From CAYLNH01 sp964384625 (GTDB lineage Bacteria; Verrucomicrobiota; Lentisphaeria; JABSQK01), in contig CAYLNH010000326.1 of the NCBI GenBank assembly GCA_964384625.1, positions 1-7,277 on the forward strand: a DNA stretch of 7,277 bases. Direction: 5' to 3'. Made by a program: the position numbers and the translations under genes. Below, one piece after another: positions 1-5,125 of this stretch (the first letter of the stretch is position 1; each line of letters begins with the position of its first letter). A model generated the notes under the pieces. That model had not been told where the DNA came from. It was given only the letters and a program-made list of their open reading frames with translations, and did no database searches.

Positions 1-51
1 GGCTGACGATACAATAAGGTATTCAAGGCCCGCCTAATTGATGCGCACGCC

Positions 52-1065
52 CTAATCCAGTTCCGGCCGGGCTTCGCGGGTCATCAGGTCGTTGACGGCC
101 TGACGCGGGTCCTTGCCCTCGTAGAGACTCAGGTAGACTTCGTCGACGATGGGCGTGTCGACGCCGACCTGCATGGCCAGACGGTAGGCACTCTTCGCGG
201 TGGATACGCCTTCGGCGACGACCATGCCCATGCCCGCGACGATCTCATCGAGTTTGCGTCCTTTCCCCAGTTCCTCGCCGACATAGCGGTTGCGGCTGTG
301 GCCGCTGGTGCAGGTGACGATGATGTCGCCGAGGCCGCTGAGGCCCGAGAACGTTTCCGGGCGGCCGCCGAGGGCTTCGCCCAGGCGCGCCATCTCGGCA
401 ATGCCGCGGGTCAGCAGGGCGGCTTTCGGGTTGTCGCCCAACTCCATGCCGTCGCACATACCCGCCGCAATGGCCAGCACATTCTTCAGGGATCCCCCAA
501 GTTCGACGCCGACGACGTCGTCACTGGTGTAGACCCGGAAATTGTCGTTCATGCAGGCGTCCTGCACGGCGACAGCCAGTTCTTCCTTCGCGGCGCCGAC
601 AACCACGGCCGTCGGCACGCCGCGGCAGACCTCCTCGGCATGACTGGGACCGGACAGTACGGCGTAGTTGACGTCGCCAAGGACCTCCTGCACCATCTGG
701 CTGAGCCGCTGCAGCGTGCCGATCTCGATGCCTTTGGCGACATTGACCAGGACTTGGTCGTCCGTCAGTCCGACGGCTGCCAGTTTCTCCAGCGTGCCGC
801 GGGCATACTGGGTGGGCGAGGCCATGACGACGATGCGGGCGCCGTCAACGGCCTCGGCCATATCGGCGGTGACCAGGAGGTCCTGCGGCAGTTCGGCGCC
901 TCTGAGGAAGCGGTCGTTCCGACGCGTCTGTTTCATTTCGTCGACGTAATCCGGGAACGGCCCCCAGAGTGCGGTCTGATGACCGTTGCCGTGCAGCAGG
1001 AGGGCGAGGGCTGTACCCCAGCCGCCGTCACTCAGGACGGTTGTCTTCATCAGTGGTGCGGTCAT
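52..1065 (-). CDS. gpsA: Glycerol-3-phosphate dehydrogenase [NAD(P)+]
   Basis: Cytosolic enzyme that reduces dihydroxyacetone phosphate to sn-glycerol-3-phosphate, the backbone for phospholipids. The protein is 337 residues, normal for bacterial GpsA. Visible motifs: N-terminal Rossmann loop VLSDGGWGTAL (residues 10-20), VAKGIE (109-114, conserved Lys111), SGPSHAEEV (138-146), GSLKN with the expected catalytic Lys194 (191-195), NPKAALLTRG (212-221) and GLSGLGDIIVTCTSGHSRNR (241-260). I chose ATG 1065 because GGAG (1075-1078) lies 9 nt upstream; the in-frame ATG at 1050 has no ribosome binding site, and a longer upstream reading is out-of-frame plsY sequence. The start lies 38 nt inside plsY, so translation is probably coupled. 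PlsY uses its product directly. The oddity is Ser-Asp in place of the usual Gly-Ala at the start of the GxGxWG loop. Family assignment is secure. Confidence 0.96.
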   Translation of the reverse strand: MTAPLMKTTVLSDGGWGTALALLLHGNGHQTALWGPFPDYVDEMKQTRRNDRFLRGAELPQDLLVTADMAEAVDGARIVVMASPTQYARGTLEKLAAVGLTDDQVLVNVAKGIEIGTLQRLSQMVQEVLGDVNYAVLSGPSHAEEVCRGVPTAVVVGAAKEELAVAVQDACMNDNFRVYTSDDVVGVELGGSLKNVLAIAAGMCDGMELGDNPKAALLTRGIAEMARLGEALGGRPETFSGLSGLGDIIVTCTSGHSRNRYVGEELGKGRKLDEIVAGMGMVVAEGVSTAKSAYRLAMQVGVDTPIVDEVYLSLYEGKDPRQAVNDLMTREARPELD

Positions 1066-1699
1066 TTTTCTTTGCTCCGATTTTGGCTTCGGTGCCGGCC
1101 ATGATGCGTTGCAGATTGCTCCTGTGGCGGAAGATCGCCAGCGCGCCGAGCGCCGCCAGCATGATGAGCACCGGGACATCGAGCCGTTGGCCCGGCAGGT
1201 CGACGCGGCTGAGCGCGACGGCGCTGACGGGCAGCGCGACGGCAGCGCAGACACTGGCCAGGCCGACGTATCTCCAGACCAGCAGGACGCCGAGCCAGAC
1301 GGCGAAGGCGATCAGCACGGGGATTGCGGCGATTGCCATCAGCGCGCCGGCGGAGGTGGCAATGCCTTTGCCGCCGCGGAATTTCAGGTAGGGGCAGAAG
1401 ATGTGGCCGCAGACCGAGCCCACGGCGCCGAGGACGGCGGCGTAGCTGGGGTCCAGGCCGCGGGCAGCCGCCAGCCAGAGCGCGGCGGCTGTCGGGCCGA
1501 AGCCCTTGCCGAAGTCGAGGACGAAACACAGGACGCCCCAGGGTTTGCCGATGATCCGGGTGACGTTGGTGGCGCCGATGTTGCCGCTGCCTCTGGTGCG
1601 GATGTCGATGCCGCGGAATCGGCCGATCAGCAGGCCGAACGGGACGCCGCCGATGAGGTAGGCGACGACCGCGATCGCGATGTAACAGGTCGGGGTCAA
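1028..1699 (-). CDS. plsY: Acyl-phosphate:glycerol-3-phosphate acyltransferase
   Basis: Integral membrane enzyme that transfers an acyl group from acyl-phosphate to position 1 of glycerol-3-phosphate, giving lysophosphatidic acid. The protein is 223 residues and mostly hydrophobic, with about five membrane segments as in the family. All three family motifs are visible: SGNIGATNVTR (38-48), GHIFCPYLKFRGGKGIATSAG (98-118) and HRSNLQRIMAGTE (192-204); LDFGKG (61-66) is also conserved. The start is a TTG at 1699. No ATG lies near the N-terminus, and the TTG overlaps the TGA of the upstream gene (TTGA), with no clear ribosome binding site, so reinitiation by the same ribosome is likely. A charged tail of about 19 residues (205-223) is encoded where gpsA begins. 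It acts on the product of the next gene, GpsA. PlsY normally works with PlsX, which is not in this window. Confidence 0.95.
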   Translation of the reverse strand: MTPTCYIAIAVVAYLIGGVPFGLLIGRFRGIDIRTRGSGNIGATNVTRIIGKPWGVLCFVLDFGKGFGPTAAALWLAAARGLDPSYAAVLGAVGSVCGHIFCPYLKFRGGKGIATSAGALMAIAAIPVLIAFAVWLGVLLVWRYVGLASVCAAVALPVSAVALSRVDLPGQRLDVPVLIMLAALGALAIFRHRSNLQRIMAGTEAKIGAKKNDRTTDEDNRPE

Positions 1700-2256
1700 A
1701 TGTCGAAGGCCCGCGGCCGTTCCAGCACTTCCCGGGCAATCACGGCCATGCGCGCGCCGGCTCTGCCGCGCATGGCTTCGAGGACCTTATGCCCTCGTTT
1801 CCGGCGTTTTCGGCCGCCGATTTCGTAGGCGTCGCCGTTGCGGTCCTCGTACGCGTCTTCCTCGTAGGCTTCGTCCGCGTCGTAGTTGCTGTCATCCGTC
1901 CGCGCGGCCGCCTGCTGCTGGCGCTGGAGTGCCTGTTCCATGACGCGCCGGGCTTCGGCGGCCTGCTGTTGCGAGACGGATGTCGACCGTTTCACTTTGA
2001 CGCGGTGGCGGGCGGGGACAGGCGGCGGCTTGGGGCGCTGCGGTTGCGCCGCCGGCCTGGCTGCCTGCCGGCCGTCGCCCCAGAGGTCCTGCTGTTGCGG
2101 CGGCTGCTGGGCCGGCCGGCGGTCAACGCCGGTGTCGGCCTCTTTCAGCTTTTTGATGATCCTGCCGATGACGGAGACGACGATGATCACCGCCCAGATG
2201 CCAAGGACGATGAAGAGGTCGGCGCCGGCCCGGGCAATGTCGGGTTCGGGGTGCAT
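1696..2256 (-). CDS. Unrecognised small single-pass membrane protein with Q/P-rich linker
   Basis: I do not recognise the family. The protein is 186 residues. Residues 12-32 form one strongly hydrophobic segment followed by RIIKKLK, which suggests an N-terminal membrane anchor with the remainder in the cytoplasm. Then come a Gln/Pro/Arg-rich linker (about 46-85), a basic patch (82-90), a Gln/Ala-rich probable helix (96-118), an acidic Tyr-spaced stretch (121-147), a very basic patch (149-157) and a final helix-like segment ending AREVLERPRAFDI (174-186). Similar short C-terminal ends of the type 'EVL-x-x-P-R-A' occur in small membrane proteins of other bacteria, but I cannot assign one. The ATG at 2256 has a strong ribosome binding site (GAGGGAG, about 5 nt away). 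It lies 22 nt after floA and overlaps plsY by 4 nt, so it belongs to the operon. It could be an adaptor or scaffold partner of FloA/NfeD; this is inference from position only. Confidence 0.85.
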   Translation of the reverse strand: MHPEPDIARAGADLFIVLGIWAVIIVVSVIGRIIKKLKEADTGVDRRPAQQPPQQQDLWGDGRQAARPAAQPQRPKPPPVPARHRVKVKRSTSVSQQQAAEARRVMEQALQRQQQAAARTDDSNYDADEAYEEDAYEDRNGDAYEIGGRKRRKRGHKVLEAMRGRAGARMAVIAREVLERPRAFDI

Positions 2257-2278
2257 CAGAGCTCCCTCATTGCAGGTT

Positions 2279-3319
2279 CTAGTCTTCGCGGTCGGCGTCG
2301 CCGATGTTGTTGCGCATCGTCGTGTCGGCCTTGAGATTCTCGATGCGATAGTAGTCGAGGATACCGAGCGAGCCGCTGCGGAATGCTTCGGCCATCGCCA
2401 GCGGCACTTGCGCCTGGGCTTCGACGACCTTGGCCTGCATCTCCTGGACGCGGGCGGTCATCTCCTGTTCGAGCGCGACGGCCGCGGCCCGGCGTTCCTC
2501 GGCGCGCGCCTGGGCGACGCGCTTGTCCGCTTCCGCCTGGTCGATCTGCAGTCGGGCGCCGATGTTTTCGCCGACGTCGACGTCGGCAATATCAATCGAG
2601 ATAATCTCGAACGCGGTGTTGGCGTCGAGCCCCTTGCCCAGTACGCGCTGCGAGATCAGGTCTGGATTCTCGAGCACGTTCTTGTGGGACTCCTCGCTGC
2701 CGACGCTGGTGACGATGCCTTCGCCGACGCGGGCGATGATGGTCTCCTCCGTGGCGCCGCCGATCAGGCGGTCCAGGTTGGCGCGGACCGTGACGCGCGC
2801 CTTGGCCTTGAGCTGAATGCCGTCTTTGGCGACGGCGTCAATCGTGTTCCTGCCCTTGCTCGGGTCCGGGCAGTCGATGACCTTCGGGTTGACGCTGGTG
2901 CGGACCGCGTCGAACACGTCGCGGCCGGCCAGATCGATGGCGGCGGCGCGGTCAAAGTGCAGGTCGATGTCGGCGCGGTTCGCCGCGATCAGGGCGTTGA
3001 CTACAGAGAGGACGTCGCCGCCGGCCATGTAGTGGGCTTCGAGGTTGTCGGTGTTGATGCCTTCCAGGCCGCCTTTCTTGACGCGGATCAGGGCCTCTAC
3101 GATCAACGCCGGCGGCACTTTTCGCAGTTTCATGCCGATCAGATTAAAGATGCTGACCCGGCAGCCTGAGGCGTAGGCCCGCAGGTAGATGGTGAAGAAG
3201 TACATAAACGGAAACAACACCACCAGCAGGATAAACAGGACGACGACAATGGCGACGACAATCAGCGCCGTCTTGTCCCCGGCGGCGACCGGGGCATAAC
3301 TCAGAAGTTCGAGGTTCAC
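2279..3319 (-). CDS. floA: Flotillin-like protein FloA (SPFH-related membrane scaffold)
   Basis: Membrane-associated scaffold that oligomerises into functional membrane microdomains; in Bacillus, FloA affects membrane fluidity and the organisation of membrane complexes. The protein is 346 residues, close to the roughly 330 of Bacillus FloA. Residues 18-45 form a long hydrophobic hairpin-like segment without a signal peptide. The FloA-specific stretch FNLIGMKLRKVPPALIVEAL (58-77), the SPFH-like core (about 100-250), an Ala/Glu/Gln-rich coiled coil (about 255-305), and the C-terminal signature GSLGILDYYRIENLKADTTM (316-335) can all be seen. The start is GTG at 3319, supported by GGAGGAG at 3328-3334, 8 nt away; this site overlaps the final codons of nfeD. 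FloA next to a short NfeD is the classic pairing. The downstream phospholipid genes are a less usual addition. Confidence 0.95.
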   Translation of the reverse strand: MNLELLSYAPVAAGDKTALIVVAIVVVLFILLVVLFPFMYFFTIYLRAYASGCRVSIFNLIGMKLRKVPPALIVEALIRVKKGGLEGINTDNLEAHYMAGGDVLSVVNALIAANRADIDLHFDRAAAIDLAGRDVFDAVRTSVNPKVIDCPDPSKGRNTIDAVAKDGIQLKAKARVTVRANLDRLIGGATEETIIARVGEGIVTSVGSEESHKNVLENPDLISQRVLGKGLDANTAFEIISIDIADVDVGENIGARLQIDQAEADKRVAQARAEERRAAAVALEQEMTARVQEMQAKVVEAQAQVPLAMAEAFRSGSLGILDYYRIENLKADTTMRNNIGDADRED

Positions 3320-3322
3320 GAT

Positions 3323-3922
3323 TTATTCTCCTCCGTTATCGGTTGTTTGTTTTGTTGCCGAAATCTGTTGTGCTGCCGCCTCGTCGTCAATGCCGTCCTG
3401 CGTTTCGTCCGGATCGAAGGAGGACACGGCTTGGGCTGCCGGTGAGTCGGCGGCGGCCACCACGATGCGGTTGCCTTCCACTTCAATGACCTTGACGGCT
3501 TCGCCGGCGGGGACCATTTCGCCCTGGGTCACGACATCGACGCGTTCGTCATCGATCGTGGCGAAGCCGGACGGCCGCAGCGTCGTCTGGGCGACGCCCT
3601 CGCGGCCCAGGAGGTCCTTGTTTTTCGCGTCTGTGCCGTGCCAGTCGCTGCCGTCTTCCTGCAGGAACATCTGTTTGGCCAGCGGCAGTTTGTGCAGGTA
3701 CTTGAGCCAGAACCAGAAGGCCACGCCAAAGAACACGGTGGAGCCGGCCCCGACCGCCAGACCAGCGCCGGCGCCCTGGGTGGCGAACGTGTAGATGATC
3801 GCGCCGATCAGGCAGAGCGCTCCGAGTGAGCCGACCACGCCGCCGGGGATCACGATTTCCAGCAGTATCAGGAAGATTCCCAGAGCGATCAGGATGGTGA
3901 TCGTAACGATGGCCGGAGTCAT
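3323..3922 (-). CDS. nfeD: NfeD-family membrane protein, short form without protease domain
   Basis: Membrane protein with a soluble OB-fold domain; NfeD proteins are encoded next to flotillin/SPFH proteins and are thought to act with them. The protein is 199 residues. Three hydrophobic segments are visible (about 4-25, 29-48 and 52-76), followed by an OB-fold region (about 104-157) with the typical GREGVAQTTLRPSGFATIDD start (106-125) and the pattern VPAGEAVKVIEVEGNRIVV (137-155). The final 30 residues are acidic and Gln/Thr-rich, probably disordered. The ClpP-like serine protease domain of long NfeD proteins is absent, as expected for the form paired with FloA. ATG 3922 is preceded by GGGAG about 4 nt upstream. 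It is the first gene of the five-gene operon and ends 3 nt before floA. Confidence 0.92.
   Translation of the reverse strand: MTPAIVTITILIALGIFLILLEIVIPGGVVGSLGALCLIGAIIYTFATQGAGAGLAVGAGSTVFFGVAFWFWLKYLHKLPLAKQMFLQEDGSDWHGTDAKNKDLLGREGVAQTTLRPSGFATIDDERVDVVTQGEMVPAGEAVKVIEVEGNRIVVAAADSPAAQAVSSFDPDETQDGIDDEAAAQQISATKQTTDNGGE
3328..3334 (-). promoter_or_regulatory. Ribosome binding site of floA, inside the end of nfeD
   Basis: On the minus strand this reads GGAGGAG, 8 nt before the GTG start of floA. The same bases encode the last residues of NfeD (Gly-Gly-Glu, just before its TAA). The perfect site decides the GTG start and ties the two genes together, so ribosomes finishing nfeD end on the floA initiation region. 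Confidence 0.8.
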
Positions 3923-3946
3923 AGCTCTCCCTTACTGCAGACTCGC

Positions 3947-3959
3947 TGAACTCAGTTCA
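3947..3959. promoter_or_regulatory. 13-bp palindrome overlapping the predicted nfeD operon start (candidate operator)
   Basis: TGAACT-C-AGTTCA has two perfect 6-bp arms around one base. It lies 25-37 nt upstream of the nfeD ATG and a few bases downstream of the candidate minus-strand -10 box, so it would cover the transcription start, a common place for a repressor site. An overlapping alternative inverted repeat, CAGTT-CAAA-AACTG, occupies 3953-3966. No binding protein can be named. The palindrome is directly visible; its role is inference. Confidence 0.4.
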
Positions 3960-3962
3960 AAA

Positions 3963-3990
3963 ACTGTACTGGACCGCCCCCTGAAAGCAA
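3963..3990 (-). promoter_or_regulatory. Candidate sigma-70-type promoter of the nfeD-floA-plsY-gpsA operon
   Basis: On the minus strand, TTGCTT (3985-3990) and TACAGT (3963-3968) are separated by 16 nt. They match the -35 and -10 consensus at 3 and 4 of 6 positions. Predicted transcription begins near 3956, leaving a leader of about 30-35 nt with the nfeD ribosome binding site. An AT tract lies 5 nt upstream of the -35 box. It was found by eye and has not been scored. Confidence 0.4.
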
Positions 3991-3994
3991 CCGA

Positions 3995-4009
3995 CTTTTT
4001 TGAAAAAAG
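3995..4009. promoter_or_regulatory. AT palindrome centred between divergent promoters (possible shared UP element)
   Basis: CTTTTTT-G-AAAAAAG has 7-bp arms around one base in an otherwise GC-rich region. Its centre (4002) is exactly 12 bases from the near edge of both the candidate nfeD -35 box (3990) and the candidate tRNA -35 box (4014). This is where alpha-subunit UP elements sit, roughly -40 to -52 for each start. A role in activating both promoters is inference; a factor binding site or a T-tract terminator remnant are alternatives. Confidence 0.4.
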
Positions 4010-4013
4010 CGCG

Positions 4014-4041
4014 TTGCGGAGCCGTCCCGTATGCATATAGT
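4014..4041 (+). promoter_or_regulatory. Candidate promoter of tRNA-Gln
   Basis: TTGCGG (4014-4019) and TATAGT (4036-4041) are separated by 16 nt, matching the sigma-70-type -35 and -10 boxes at 3 and 5 of 6 positions. Predicted start is near 4048, leaving a leader of about 7 nt before the tRNA for RNase P to remove. The AT tract at 3995-4009 lies 5 nt upstream, typical of stable-RNA promoters. Confidence 0.55.
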
Positions 4042-4054
4042 ACATCCTCCCAAC

Positions 4055-4129
4055 TGCCCGGTGGTGTAAGAGGTAGCGCAGCGGGTTCTGGTCCCGCTAG
4101 ACGAGGTTCGAGTCCTCGCCGGGCAGCCA
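4055..4129 (+). tRNA. tRNA-Gln, anticodon CUG
   Basis: A full cloverleaf of 75 nt can be folded by eye. The acceptor stem is TGCCCGG (4055-4061) with CCGGGCA (4119-4125). The D arm spans 4064-4079 with two U-G pairs. The anticodon stem is GCGGG/CCCGC (4081-4085, 4093-4097) with loop TTCTGGT and anticodon CTG at 4088-4090, reading CAG (Gln). The T arm is CGAGG/CCTCG (4102-4106, 4114-4118) with loop TTCGAGT. The discriminator is G (4126) and CCA is encoded (4127-4129). The weak U1-A72 first pair is typical of bacterial tRNA-Gln. It stands alone, with a candidate promoter of its own, and lies 108 nt ahead of the lipoate ligase gene. Confidence 0.96.
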
Positions 4130-4179
4130 ACTCCCCCTTGTCGGCCTCGTCCGGCGGGGCGGCCGCGCGCCAACCGCCC

Positions 4180-4198
4180 GGCCGGATCCAGCCCGGCC
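4180..4198 (+). other. GC-rich hairpin between tRNA-Gln and the lipoate ligase gene
   Basis: GGCCGG and CCGGCC form a perfect 6-bp stem with a 7-nt loop. No T run follows, so it is not a standard intrinsic terminator. It might partly separate the tRNA from the gene at 4238 or be incidental in GC-rich DNA. The remainder of 4130-4237 shows nothing further except a TATTAC box at 4222-4227. Confidence 0.25.
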
Positions 4199-4237
4199 CC
4201 GCTTCACTTCCGGCGGATCCGTATTACATTGCCCGCC

Positions 4238-5125
4238 ATGCAGCGCCGGATCATGCAATCGTCCGGGACGGACGTCTATCAGCATCTTGCCGTCGAGGAG
4301 TTCCTGCTGAATACGCTGGAGCCGGATACCTGCATTCTCTACCTCTGGCAGAGCGATCATGCGGTTGTCATCGGCAAGAACCAGAATCCCTGGCTGGAGT
4401 GCAGCCTGCCGGCTGTGGACCGCCGGCAGGTGCGGCTGGCGCGCCGGCTCTCCGGCGGCGGCGCGGTGTACCAGGACCGCGGCAACCTGAACTTCACCTT
4501 TGTCCTGTGGCAGGAGGACTACGACAAGCAGGCGCTGTCCGGGATCGTCGTGGACGCCGTCCGGTCCCTGGGGATTGAGGCGGCGATCGGCGACCGGCAT
4601 GTGCTGCAGGCCGACGGCCGGAAGTTCTCCGGCAACGCCTTTGCCATTCGCCGGAAGAAGGTGATCCATCACGGTACCCTCTTGATCGACGCCGATCTGG
4701 CGGCGCTGCAGGAGGTCCTGCGGCCGACCTGCGCCGGCATCGAGACCAAAGGCATCCGTTCGGTCCCCGCGCCCGTGGTCAACCTCAAAGAGCTGCAGGA
4801 GGACCTTGCTGTGGCGGATGTTGTCGGCGCCGTCGTCCGGGCGTTCCGCGGGTCGGGTGCGGCGGCGGAACTGGATCTGCCGGAAGTCGGCGAACTGCGG
4901 GCGGTCTACGCTTCGGATGCCTGGCGGTTCGGCCGCACCCCTCGGTTTACGGTTCGCGGCAACGTCCGCGACGGCGATCGCGAGGTGGAACTCGAGGCCG
5001 TCATCGTCAAGTCCATGGTCGACACCGCTTCCGTCTGGCCGGCGGATTCCGAGCTGGCGGATGCCTGCCTCGGCCTGCCGTTCGCTCAACTGCTGAAACG
5101 TTATCCGGAACTGGTGGTGCAATGA
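4238..5125 (+). CDS. lplA: Lipoate-protein ligase A family protein
   Basis: Cytosolic enzyme of the BPL/LplA/LipB fold that would activate lipoate (or octanoate) and attach it to lysines of 2-oxoacid dehydrogenase and glycine cleavage proteins. The protein is 295 residues from ATG 4238. Visible motifs: RRLSGGGAVYQDRGNLNFTF (69-88), DGRKFSGNA with the expected catalytic Lys129, and HHGTLLIDADL (144-154). Near the C-terminus is the LplA pattern AWRFGRTPRF (228-237), leading into a short C-terminal domain; the total is shorter than E. coli LplA (about 340). Where LplA usually has SVRSRVTNL, this protein has SVPAPVVNL, losing two arginines. No clear ribosome binding site precedes the start. ATG 4238 aligns best with the family N-terminus; TTG 4229 and ATG 4253 are alternatives. 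It overlaps ung by 4 nt. The exact donor (lipoate or octanoyl, as in LipM-type transferases) cannot be read from the sequence. Confidence 0.85.
   Translation: MQRRIMQSSGTDVYQHLAVEEFLLNTLEPDTCILYLWQSDHAVVIGKNQNPWLECSLPAVDRRQVRLARRLSGGGAVYQDRGNLNFTFVLWQEDYDKQALSGIVVDAVRSLGIEAAIGDRHVLQADGRKFSGNAFAIRRKKVIHHGTLLIDADLAALQEVLRPTCAGIETKGIRSVPAPVVNLKELQEDLAVADVVGAVVRAFRGSGAAAELDLPEVGELRAVYASDAWRFGRTPRFTVRGNVRDGDREVELEAVIVKSMVDTASVWPADSELADACLGLPFAQLLKRYPELVVQ

Noticed and set aside
298..1104. Plus-strand open frame of 268 residues opposite gpsA
   Set aside because: It mirrors gpsA codons in the opposite strand, is rich in Gly/Asp/His as expected for such a shadow, and gpsA has complete motifs.
1066..1254. 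N-terminal extension of GpsA by 63 residues
   Set aside because: The extension is Ser/Arg/Cys-rich out-of-frame plsY sequence; the ATG at 1065 has its own ribosome binding site and gives normal family length.
1886..3169. Long plus-strand open frame of 427 residues opposite floA and its neighbour
   Set aside because: It is antisense to clear floA coding sequence, has composition expected from the reverse reading of a GC-rich gene and shows no family motif.
3995..4009. T-tract palindrome read as an intrinsic terminator
   Set aside because: The arms are made of A and T with no GC stem, and no gene on either strand ends just before it; promoter-proximal position fits better.
4055..4129. tRNA gene as an attachment site for an integrated element
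   Set aside because: No integrase gene and no second copy of the tRNA 3' end is seen in the window; flanking genes are housekeeping.
4184..4221. Two GGATCC sites in the gap after the tRNA
   Set aside because: Short GC-rich palindromes are expected by chance here and show no wider repeat.
4097..5122. Minus-strand open frame of 341 residues opposite the lipoate ligase gene
   Set aside because: It is antisense to a gene with all family motifs and would also run through the tRNA; no recognisable domain.
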